DNA from: Holothuria scabra
Lineage: Eukaryota > Echinodermata > Holothuroidea > Aspidochirotida > Holothuriidae
Assembly: GCA_037179385.1 (NCBI GenBank)
Contig: CM074184.1
Location: 10,620,001 to 10,684,000 of the forward strand
Direction: 5' to 3'
DNA: 64,000 nucleotides
Shown here piece after piece: positions 22,142 to 33,900 of the stretch; position 1 is the first letter of the stretch, and each line of letters starts with the position of its first letter. A program made the position numbers and the translations under genes. The notes under the pieces are model-generated. The model saw nothing but the letters and a program-made list of their open reading frames with translations, did not search any database and was not told the DNA's origin.

Positions 22142-24285
22142 AGTAGCCGGTCGTTTCACCCCCTTGCCAGTTCGCCCTTAACCACTTCACCCCCTAAATA
22201 CCAGTTCGCCCCCAAGCATACACCAGTTCGCTCCCTAAGACCTGCCAGTTCACCCTAAAGACCCCCAGTAAGGTCTACCGGTTCGCCCCCTAATCTTTCT
22301 TTTACAATAAGTGAGTGAATGTTTTTGAAAAAACAATGTCCACGCAGTGAAGTTTCTCATTTTATTCTTTTTCTGGATGATATTGAGTTCATTTTTAAAG
22401 GTGAAAGAAGTTGTTAATTTGTACTAACACATAACGTTACCATATGCTAGTGCGCAATTGTTGAGTGTTAATTGTGTTGATTATGATTGATAGTACTGAT
22501 GTACGCTTTCTATCTGCGTTATCGTTGCTAAATCGTTCGTGTGCTTCTTTGTGTAAAAGTTCCCACATCATATTTTGTGGTTGTTTTGTTTGGTTCTATT
22601 TATGATTTCCAATACAGGCACAAAAATCGAAAATGGTTTTAAAAAAATGCTAAACTTGGTTGTGAAACTTAATTGATAATTCTGTTTGTGCGAGAGAATA
22701 CCAGGTCAACTGGGGTATTCTAAAATCGGTGACGGCGTCACGGCTGTGATGCATACAATTGTAAAGGCTTACCGTCACTTCACATATTGTACATTGCAAT
22801 TGCAGAAACATTCAGCTATTCTCTTTTCAATGTAGCCTAGCCTAGGTAGGAACAATATAAAACCACTTGCGGTCTCAGACTCATACTCACTAATGGGCAG
22901 GTCACACTACAGCGATTTCGGATCGGATTATGATTCGATTTTTTTTATTTTATTTTATATTTTTAGTGAATATCTTCTCCATCTCTGATCAGAAAGAACC
23001 AAAAATTTGCCAACTTGTGTAAATATATGATCTGTATCAAAGCAAAATCCCCTCGAACTCAAACCGAGTGTAGGGTAATAATATCAAGACCGGATGTACC
23101 AAAATTATATAGTTTGAAAACTGTGCTCCTACAAATGCTGTACCGTCAGGGGCAAGCACTTACCGTAACAATGTCACGTCACGGTATGTTGGGAATACTG
23201 CATTCAATAATGGGTCATTTCATGTCACACAAATGCGGTTTATGACAAAATTAAAGATCCATATAAAACCAACTCTTTTCCTCCTGCTGCCTATGACATG
23301 GAGCTACGAGAAATGCGTTTAGCCATCACAATATATTTGTGGCTAGAAGTATTAATCCTTTAAAATTTGTTAATTTGGGGTGAAAAGCACATTTTTGCAT
23401 ATAGACTTCAATTCTCATGGGTAAATGATTTACGAAAAAATTAAAGGGTGTGCCCGGTCAAAAAATTTTTCACTGGGTGTGTAATAGTACAAACGTCACA
23501 AATCCAATTTAGCCAGACCTTAAAGAACAACCCTGAGTGCAACATTAAGGGAAAAACCGAACAACACACCATGCAGTCACACACTTTAACGCATTTGTGG
23601 CATTTATGATCGAAACTTTTCAATATGCTGTTTCAGACATAATTTCAGCTAGAAATTGTAACCATTACAGCAGCATTTACTGTAACCAGTATTACCACAG
23701 GCCCTAGACATTGCTTTCTGTGAAGTGAAAAGCCTCTTCACACCAAAGCGTTGGCGTGTCGAGCGTCCATGGCCAACGCTGGAGCGGGACGCCTAGCAAA
23801 CCGTTCAAGACGCTTTGTGCGTTGCTCACTCACGCTCGGAAGGTGTGAAAGACTGCAACCGATACGCATTTGATTACTGTTTTCCATAGGTATTTAAATC
23901 ACTTTGAAAGCGTCTTATGCTGAGAATGTGCATCAAACTTAATAAATTAAGTTACTTCTAGCCTAACGTCATGCCGTCACGATTTCATCACGGATTTTAA
24001 TTTTTGTCACGGCATGGAGTCGTCATGGGTTTTAGACGATTCCGGTCAACTTAACATATGACTGGTTGGTGCGTACCCTTACTTGACTTGGTTTTTGTCA
24101 CATTCTTGCCAACTGTCATAACTTTTTTAAAATTTCTGTCATGACAATTACAGAAAACGGCATTTAAAGGTCAGTTTATTCGATGTCATACTCATTAGTA
24201 TTTGGGGGCGAAACAACCTCCTCTTTGGGGCGAAACGACTTCCACTACGGGGCCAACTGGCAAGGGGGCGAAAGGACGGGTAACC
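22142..24285. mobile_element. 2144-bp TIR element with perfect 9-bp target-site duplication (Mutator-like)
   Basis: GTATCCAAC flanks both ends (22133-22141 and 24286-24294). The ends, read inward, match at 29 of 36 positions and share CCCCCTTGCCAGTT exactly. Each end is an array of a short motif: CCAGTTCGCCCCCTAA with variants, about six or seven times at 22150-22300, and GTTTCGCCCC in inverse orientation about four times at 24200-24280. No long open frame is inside, so it is non-autonomous. The duplication length fits the Mutator superfamily. Confidence 0.8.
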
Positions 24286-25009
24286 GTATCCAACCAGAAC
24301 CAGGACCAGAACAGATGGTCTTGTTCAAGGACTAACATTAGCCTACCTAGGCCTAGGCTATACCTATACCTATGCCACTGGTACTTGGTGATAGTCAGAA
24401 ATTCAGAATTGAAGAACACAATACACACACAATGTGGAAGTCATTTCTTTCCTACCAGGCTTTACAGTCGTTAATCCATTCATGAGCATCAAAAATTAGA
24501 CCTAGCCTAGATCACTTGGAATTTGACTGTAGAGTTTGGAGACTTAAAGGTCTTTTCTCATTATTTCTTCAACAAAGTCAAACAGTAATCAGCAATTACT
24601 AGTGACTACAGTAACTAAGGCCTAAGTAAATCAGCTAGGATAAACAGCCACTACATCTAGCCTAGGTTGTCCATTCATCTGGCTTTTCGCCGGACAATCC
24701 AGCTTTTGAGCACCCTGTCCTCCGTTTGGGCTTATTCGGCGAAGGACATTGAAATTCCTCCATTTTAAAAATTCTAATGTAAAACTTCTCAACAATATGC
24801 AGCGCAGATCAGCCCATAGTCTAGATTACACTCAATGTGTTATGTGCATCAGTCACGCCTTTCACATCTGCTGAAAAAGTAGGTTGTGTACAGTACGTTA
24901 GAAGGCCTCGTGTAAACAATAGAATTACGGATTGCAATACAAGCTGAATAATGTAGGAGACTCGTACTTTAGTAATAATACCAAGCGATGCACAAATTTT
25001 CATAGTTCA

Positions 25010-25681
25010 ACATCCCATTTTCCCCAGTTTGTCATTAACCTATTCAGAAGACCCGTTGCCGCAGGGTACCGAAGGGGGGAGGGGTCGCTTTCAAGCGAGA
25101 AATATTTCTTGGGGGGGACAGATCAAAACAACCTTCATGGGAGGGGGAAAGAGAATTTTGTGGTAACACGTTGGGTATATCATGGAATATGTTACCCCCA
25201 ACCCCTTACGTGCAAAATAAGACGCAAAAAGTTCTTTGTTTTTCCTCCATTACAGTACATGAAATTTTTGAAGTAAATTAAATTTCTCACCACCCAGAGT
25301 ACTTTTCCCCTATCCCCCTTCCTCGTATGAGCTACTTGAGGAAGACAAGTCTTCATTCAAGCGCCCAGAGCAAATTTAACACACCAGTATACTGTACGGA
25401 CAAGTTCAACTGTTACTACTTTCCTGTAGCTTGAAAAATAAACAGGCAACCTACTCGTTTAAAACCATTTAAAACGAAAATTTGGAAAGTCCTATACCTT
25501 TGTACAGGCTTCCGACAATCCTCGACAAAATACATGAGACAAACCCTGCTCCCTGTATCAACGTTGATGTTTTAGGACGCCTTGGGCTGCCGCAACATTG
25601 AAGGGGGGAGTGGGGGGATGGTGTTTCGTTCATTGCTTGTTTTGCTTGTTTTGTCCCATCATTTTTGTCGAGGATTGTAGA
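25010..25681 (+). repeat. Dispersed repeat D, long copy 1
   Basis: Collinear with 39070-39790. Shared blocks include TTCAGAAGACC, GTTGCCGCAGGGTACCG, AGAAATATTTCTTGGGG, GAGCTACTTGAGGAAGACAA, TTTGTACAGGCTTC and the terminal core at 25518-25681. The core, from CAATCCTCGACAAAA to TTTTTGTCGAGGATTG, is itself a small inverted-repeat unit that also occurs at 38603-38772. Confidence 0.8.
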
Positions 25682-25935
25682 TGTTCAGCAGTCTGTAGTA
25701 AGACTTACTGAGGCCATCCCTTCTGTTGCCTTCCTTACATTGGTCTTCTTTGCCTCGAATGAAGCAGAAAGGAGGGTTATCAGAGGCAGCGGAGCCAATT
25801 TTGAAGTGTGGGGGCTAATCATCGAAGCGGCCCAATATGTCCAATAAAATAAATGCAGTTTAAGGCAGCCCGAAATGCCCACAGCAAAAAAGTGCGGGGG
25901 CTAGAGCCCCCCCTCCCTGTCGCTGCGGTCCCTGG

Positions 25936-26187
25936 TTATGATACAGTCTTTCCCCATGGGTCTGTATAGCTGGGCTCGAGAATTTTCATGAGATGACGGA
26001 AGTCTTCTGCCTCCATGGTACTAACCAGCAGTACATCCTTCGCGATCATCTTGGTTATTACGCTGTTCAGGTTCTCCAGATTTTTCAGTTTGCACACAAA
26101 TTTGGTGGTGAAAGCTTCTAAAGTCCAGCCCTGATTCTTCTCTGCTGCTGTCATAAAATTGTGCTTTAATTTCAAGTTATTGGTCAT
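25936..26187 (-). pseudogene. hAT/ZBED-type transposase fragment
   Basis: The minus-strand frame of 83 residues includes ITKMIAKDVLLVSTMEAEDF followed by RHLMKILEPSYTDPWGKTVS. This resembles the conserved stretch in hAT/ZBED transposases in which an I-x-x-D motif is followed by a phenylalanine, L-x-x-L and P-x-Y-x-x-P-S/W. Only this section remains and a stop follows directly, so it is an isolated relic. The first half of the frame is not recognisable. Confidence 0.5.
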
Positions 26188-26224
26188 GGAACCTGTTGAA
26201 CTTCCAGAGTACTTCAGGCAGATG

Positions 26225-26400
26225 CCCCATATCTGTTTTTGTATTTTAAGCTTTTTTGTTCTTTTCTGTGCTTTAAGTTTTGATTTTATCTGTGTAATTT
26301 TGGTGCTTTTTGTATTTTGTTTTAACCCTTTTCTTTGTACAGCGCTTTGAGTGTTTTTGAAAAGCGCTTTATAAATAGCATTATTATTATTATTTTTATT
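26225..26400 (+). mobile_element. 3' tail of a CR1/L2-like LINE
   Basis: TTGTACAGCGCTTTGAGTG, then AAAGCGCTTTATAAATAG and a terminal (ATT)n run. This is the common tail of CR1/L2-type non-LTR elements in animals. No attached reverse-transcriptase frame is visible upstream. Confidence 0.65.
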
Positions 26401-27961
26401 ATATCTTGCACTTAACTGAAGTCTGGCCTGTCTTTTTAAAGGAGTTCCATACTTTGGAAGATATGATGGTTTTGGTTATGAGTCTAGTGACGTAGTTGAA
26501 GTGCTGAAAAAATTGCATAGAGTTGAGCAAATTGACTTGCAATGAAAACTTGAGAAAATCAAGCCAGCTTTTATCCATTTTACAGCCTTTCATGTTTGCC
26601 GGTATGTATCCTGTAAATCCCCCAAAACAGAACCTCTCTTTATACTGTACATTGTTTCAATCTCCTCAATGGGGATCAGGCAGTAAGTGTTGGTCTTTCC
26701 ATAGGAACTCTAGCAATTACTTCTTATGGATTTGGAGTAGAATGTGGTGATAATCCTTAGCCTTGTTCTGCGATTTACCCTGTTTCTTTGTGGAGTCAGA
26801 GATATGACGCTTACTTTTACTCTTAGACTTGGTTCTTTAACTTCCATACAGTAATTGAAGTAGACCATTCTGAAAAGTCAGCCTGGTTCCCTGCAAAAAT
26901 ATCCTGTAGATGATGATTAGTGGAAGTGCTGTGTATTTCCTTGCAGAGTAGTACTGACATCTCCATTGACAGTTGTTGAGCTTCTTGATAATTAGCAGTT
27001 CTGCTTCATGTAGAGAGCCTCCTGCTAACATGCAAAGAACCAGTTAGGCCTAGAGTCCTACATTTGTCAGAGCTTTGCTTATTGGTCTTGGTCTTAAAGA
27101 CCTGGGCTAATTTCACATTTCTGTTTTTGTAGCCTTGAAACCTTTCTTAAAGCTCACGTAGGAGCTGGACTGCATTCTCTGACCAAACTTAAGAAATAGT
27201 GGCGACATGCACAATTCACATTCTCAATGGGAACATCCAGGATCATATCCTGAAGATGAGTAAATGTGTTTTTTCGGCCTTTTGATGAGCCAATCTCTTT
27301 CTTTCCTTACCTCTCCCTCTTTATTCTATATGTTTGATATCCCTAGACTGTGGTTGTCTGTGGTGTTTACATCTCTATGATCCTACACCTCTAGGACAAA
27401 TCTGCACTTCAGGTGTATTAACAGAATTCTGTGGAATTCTCAAACAGTTTCAGTTTTTAGTTAGGTGGTGTTTTATGACCCAGTTTGTAACCAATTGTTA
27501 ATTGGGCTAACCATAGCCTTTTTTCCAGTTGTGGCTCACTTGCTTATTTTCCCTACTCCATTGCCTATGCTGAGCACTGAGCACAATGGCAGTTTGTTCC
27601 ATGTTTTATAGCCTTTGGTAAGGCCCAGCCAGGATTCAAACTTTTCAACTGCAAGTTGGTTGCTCCGCATGACCCCAGACCACGCAGTGGGTCCAGCAAC
27701 ATTGTCAGAAGGAGGTGAATATATTTAGTCAAGAATATGACTTAACTCTTGACATAAGTTGTCTCTCTTTGACATACTGGAACATGTTCAGTGTCTTGAG
27801 TGATTAGGAGAAGGATCTACTGCTTGGTGGTTCCACCAGTCTAAACCTGAAAACAAATATAACAACAAAAGTACTTGCTGTTTGAGCAAATATAAAGATA
27901 TTTCACAAAACTGTCCTTAAAGATAAACCATCTTGTGTTTCCTTCTGTTTCTTTCTAATAG
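26401..27961. other. Upstream region of POLD2
   Basis: No coding exon recognised. The splice-acceptor-like TTTCTTTCTAATAG at 27948-27961 just before the first POLD2 coding exon suggests a non-coding 5'UTR exon and promoter somewhere in this interval, but I could not place them. Confidence 0.4.
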
Positions 27962-30900
27962 ATCATCTTCATGTCAGAGATGCCTTCCAAGGAGCCGATC
28001 ACATTTGAACGGCCATCAAGTTCATATGAAAATTTATCCACAAGATTTCAGTTGCAAGACCGGAATTTCCAGAGACAGTATGCTCACCTCTACTGCGAGA
28101 GACTCCTTACTATGAGAAAAAACATAGTGGATGGAGCTAAAAGAAAATGGGGTAGGATTAAAGTTGATATTTTACTTCTAAAGTTTATGATTACTTTTGT
28201 AACATGGTTTAGTTTGCAAAATAGCATCCTATATTGCCCCTCTGCTTATCTCCTATCTGGTGTTGTTCACCTTTTAAGCAGAAGTGGATGCTAGAGGATA
28301 GAGGCTACCCTCTATTGGAGGCAAGTCTACCTTACAACCAAGACTTACTGGGACCTTAGAATGGTTACATGAGGATTACAAAGATGGATAGAAGGTTTGA
28401 AATATCACAAACTGGAGAGTCTGGGGGCTCACTGGCTGACTGCAGGTGAATTGTTTTAATTTTATCAAGGGGTACAAAAATATTCATCGGTTGTAGGTTA
28501 AAATCAAAATGTAGCAACCCAATTTTCACTGGTATACCTTTCTATGTCACACATGACAAACTTTGATAAGAACTTTAAAAAATAAAGTGAATGCCTTGAA
28601 TTTTGAGGCATGCAAGTGCAATCAGGCAACACCATCTCTGCTCAAAATCACTTTCAGAAGTTTGAGTTTTTGACTCCTAGATAAAGAATGGAAATCAAGG
28701 GCAAAAGCATCAAAAGAATAGAACACATTACCTACAACACTGGTTAATTTCCTGAGGAGTATGATTTGTAGCATACCTGGAAAATTTAAAACTCAAGGCC
28801 TTCTATTGCCAGGATGAACTGAAAATTATATTATGGTATTATATTATTTAGTGCACACAGGATTGTGCACCTGTAAGCAACCCAGATGAACTAGAGTTAT
28901 GATCTAGAATGCTTCATTTTCCACAATTTCTTCTTACTGTTCCTTTTCTGTTATGATGTAACATATTTATGACATATTTTTGCATCTAATTCCAGGGTCA
29001 GATGTTATCATCAGAAAACTCTTCGAGTTGAAAAATAACGAGAAGTGCTGCATTATTGGAACCTTTTATAAACATATGGAACTTAAACCAAACATTCTTC
29101 AAGAAATCAGTGAGGAACATAATTTGATTCCCCAACCAAAGAAAGAAAAATATGTCAGTGATTCAGACACACTAATACTTGAAGATGAGTTACAGAGAAT
29201 ATGTTTGGTTGGAAACATTGACATTCAGAAGGCTTGTACAGGTACTGAAGACCATTGGTCAGTTTAATCCTTCCCATATGAATTTATGTAACAACTTAAG
29301 CTAACAAATATGCTGTGTTGGCTTGAAAGTGATAGGTTGGGGGATCATTGTCTGCAATTGCCAAAACCCTAGCCTAGCTAAAATTTGAAAAAAAAATCAC
29401 ACACAAAAAAAAATACACTAAATTTTACACTGTGGAAGTATACTTTGAAGTTGTGCTCTCTTCCACAAGTACAGTAGTAAATCAGGTATAACCCAGAAAT
29501 TGTAGAGTTAAAAAAATAAGCCCAAGCCAAAGTGTGACAGGTTTGCTCCTAATATATGAATAACTATTAAGGGGATGGATGTACATTTACGTCTGAGATA
29601 AAATGTATTGGATATAGCAACCATTTTTCTGTAAAACAAGGAGAAAACTGTATGCAACCCTCTGCCTATGCAGTCATAAATTAATGGTGGGCCTATTGGT
29701 TAAGTTGTAAGACTTGTGATCTAAGAATTGCTGTTTCAACTACAGCCAGCATCATTGTGTTGTATCCTTGGGTGAAATACTATATATATATCAATGACTT
29801 CTCTCTATCCAGTAGTTAAGTTTAACATTTAAGGATCAGGGAGCCTTTTGGCTCATCACGGACACTATTCCAGATGTAAGAGTGGATGAAAATCAACAAG
29901 ATTTGCCATTTCTTGCAACTAGTGGCCCAATCCTCCTCTTGAAACCACCATTTAACATCCCTGCCAAGAGACATCACTGCCATTAGCCTTTTTCCCTGAA
30001 GGGTGGAAGGTGCCATGCTCAACACCACTGCTTGACAGATAAACCAAGAAGAGTGGAAGAATTACTGAATCGAACAATTTCCTGCATCAGATAACCCCCC
30101 CCCCCCAAATTTTACACGACCCCGATTAAACCCTGGTTTGGATGAAGGGACCTTCAAAGTGCCAGGCAATTCACTCAGCCACCTCTACCTAAATAGGTAC
30201 CTGTGAGGTTACTTCATAGTTGTTGACTCGAGTCAACGACTTGCAACACAAGTCCTGTTTTTTTTTCTTGTGACTTTACTTGAAGAAAAATGACTTGTCG
30301 ACAATCCTGGGTTGCTTGTCATGACATGTGATGTATATTTGCTGCAAACTGGAGGGATGTTAAGTGGAGGTGTTGTAATAATATGCTGTGTCTTTGATTA
30401 GAATTGTTCAGATTTTGGCTCATTTAAAAATATGAATACTGTTATTGTTGTATGTGCAATTGGGTACTGTTTGCCTCATCAGTTTGGTAGTTCACATTTA
30501 AGTAAAAAAAAATGAACAAACTAGCTCTCTTTTGGGTGAGGGTCTTTTGTTACTCTTTAGATGAATAGTTCTCAGTTCGGGGGTTTTCCTGCTTTAAACT
30601 GATGGTTTGTTCTTTGGTTCAAATACCACTCAAGGGTTTGTTGAATTTTTAAATTTTCCCTTCATTTCACAGGCTTGCAGTTAAAGGATTACCCAGTATA
30701 AAAGTTGGTTTCATACAGAATTCACTTTTGTAATGTTGTATCAATTAGTTGTGGCACATTACAATTAATATTAATCACCTACTTTAATCTCTCTTGTAGG
30801 TATGGTTGCAGCAGTCCTAGGGGAAGAGAAAGAAAGTGGAAAGTTTCATGTCGAAGATACTTGCTTCATGCATTTATCTCAGCCAGCACCTTGTCCAACA

Positions 30901-33900
30901 TTAGCAGAAGACAGGTATGCACCCCATAATTTATTGACAACAGGTCTAAGACCTCCCTAACTTGTTTTTTTACCAGAAATTGAGAGGATACTGTGTTTTT
31001 TTCCATCATCAAACAGTTTAAGTTGCCATTTGAGTAACTCTGTCTACAGGAATTCTCATCCTTTCTAAATTTTGCACTACTAAAGAAACAGATTGATTTG
31101 AAATTTGGAAATCTTTTAAGCTGAAATAATGGTTGACTGAAAATGGGAATACTTTTTCTGCAACTATTTGAATCATGTTTGATTTTCAATTCTTAAATCT
31201 GTTCATCTACTGAAATAATTTTGGTATTACATTCAAAACGTTACACATCAACTTACGGTGATTAATTGCTGAAAATCTTGCCTGTTTATTTCTTGCATTT
31301 CTCATGTCTCAGAACTTAACAGTAGTATAAGCGAAGTTCATCTGTCACTTCGTTCAAAAGTGCCATTCTTCGATTTGAATACTCTTTATACAAAGTCAGG
31401 TTGGAATATGATTGTAATACCCTTTAAAGCTATTGATCAAACTAAATTCGCTTGGGCAAACTTAGAATGTTTCACTTAAACTTGATTGTAATATTTTAGA
31501 TGTAACTTGTGTAGCATACAACATTTATCATCTCAATACATAGCATGTATTGTGGTATTGTCACACTGGCTAGTTGCTAACTTTAGCTAAATACCCTTTT
31601 CAGTTTGCCATGTTAGGAAGGTTTTACACTTTTATCATAAAATCTTGTAGCTCTGTGCCATGGTATAATTATGTAGGAGTCAGAATTTAAATTTGATAAT
31701 CTGATAAGCTGATAACTTACAGTGTTTTTGGCTGAAAAGTGGTTAAGCGATTGCGCAAAAGAAAGCATGGTCATTTGCAGCCCATTGTTACATATTGCTT
31801 TTTTTTCCCTGTAATGCATGTCGTGCATATTAAGTCTGCATTTCGTTTTTGGCTTCCAGCATCTGCTAATTCAAGCATAGGGTAACTATTAGATGATCTT
31901 GTCTGGTCTGATCAAGATGTTTGCCCAGCCATTGTCTTGTGATGGAGAAGTTCGTTTGCAGTTGATTGAATTTCTAAACAGGATGTTACCTCCATCAAAA
32001 GTTGTGTTCATCACTTACAGGTTTCAATGAGATTATCAGAGATTAGGGCAGGTGGTGTTGAACAAAGGGAGTGGAAAGCAGTAGGACAAATAGTTTTGTT
32101 GGAACTGCTTGGAAAAAAACTAAAAACCAACAAAACTCATGAGGTTTCAGTTTCCCCAACAGGCAGTATGAGAATTCCTGTCTTTGTATGCTCTGAATGG
32201 CGAGCAGGGCCTAATAAGACTGATCTCCATCTAGCTGGATAAAAGTTTCACAATGATTACATTTTTCACTTAGTGTAAAAGTGTAATTATTGAATTCGTT
32301 GTTTAAATAGTTGATGACCATGTCAACTTTTGAGCATAAAATGAACAGTATCAGTATACTTTGAACCACTGCTATAAATAATTGATTAGCCATACTACAG
32401 TTAGGGTAACCTACAGTAACTGTACTGTATGTGATATGGGAAGTCAGTCTCATATTCCACTTTATGTATGATATTGTACCTCATCACCAAAATAATGTTT
32501 TCTCTTTTCTGTTGCATCATCAAACACTTAAATGCATAGTTCTTCTGCTTCAAGATTACCACTGATCATACAGAAAAGTACTGAGATTCTACAGCATAGC
32601 CACTCTAATTATTTCATGTCCAGTTCTGTACACTTTCAGTGCCAACAGTTATGTACTGATATCTGCAAATGTAGAAGTATTTGTGTTATGTACTGAAATT
32701 AAAAAAGTTGTTCCAATTACCACTTTGAATATCTAGTCTAATTTGTGAAATATACTAATAAACTTTTTAATTGTCTTTTTTCAGATATATTTTCTTCGTC
32801 TCTGGTCTGGGGTTAGGTCAAGAGGGTAAAAATCTGATGGGCTTACAGCTGTTGGTTGACCTGATCACAGGTCAGCTGGGGTCACAGGAAGAACAGGAGA
32901 AGTACTCAAAGGTCATCAGAGTTATCCTAGCTGGTGATGCTCTTAGTTATGACACACAAGACAAAACAGTCCTTAACACTGTAAGTCAAATAGTTCTAAG
33001 TATCAAAAACTCCTGATAAGGGGCTTTCAAGATTCATATATTTTGTTTGTGCACCAGGAGACACTTGTCAACTGGTGAAAAGTGGTCACTGATTCTGTAA
33101 GCCTCAGTTATTCAATTATAAAAAAAATGTCCTATAAATTGAAAGGATTATCTTTATTATAATGTATATCAAACCCCTTATTCTTCCAAGTATCCCCACA
33201 TACACTTATTTATAAGCAAGGTGTCACCACATTTGGTAGAGAGGGACCCACTTGTTCTTGAATCCTAAGTTTCACTCCCAGGGTAAGAACTAAGTTTGTG
33301 AGGACACAGCAAATGCTTAACCAACGGGTCATATAGTCTCCTTAAATGGTACAAATAAGTATCAAAATGCTACATAATTGAAGTCTATCCATGGTTGGAA
33401 CCTATCCTTTATTAGTATAATGGGGTATGCTAATTCAAAATTGGGGCACTGTATTTTTCTTTGAGGTTGTAATTTAAATAATCTGCTTTCTTTCAGGCCA
33501 AATATCTAAGTAGGAAAATTCAAGCAACAACTGTGGAAGGAGTCAAAGAATTAGATGATGTTCTCACTCAACTTGTGGTAAGTCTAAACTGATTAAGTGT
33601 AAAGTTAAAATGATGCAGGACACATGGTACATCTTCCTGAATCCACAAAACATTCATATTTGTATTTGTTCTAGAAATTCCTGATGCTTTTAGGTAGTTT
33701 TATTAATTTAGGATCTTTAAGAATATTTAAAATCAATGTTATCCCTTTCCCTACCGTATGAGGTGGAAAAGCTCCTTATAAATGAATCTGATCAGCGCTT
33801 GTGTTTAGTGTCTGTAGGCAGCCTTTAGTGGAGTCTATCAGCCTTGAATTGACTTTATGCTGTAACTACATGAATTGCAACCCTCATAATCAGTGAAATT

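Noticed and set aside
30222..30237. Perfect palindrome GTTGACTCGAGTCAAC
   Set aside because: Real but short and at the edge of a SINE-like repeat; not enough to call a regulatory site.
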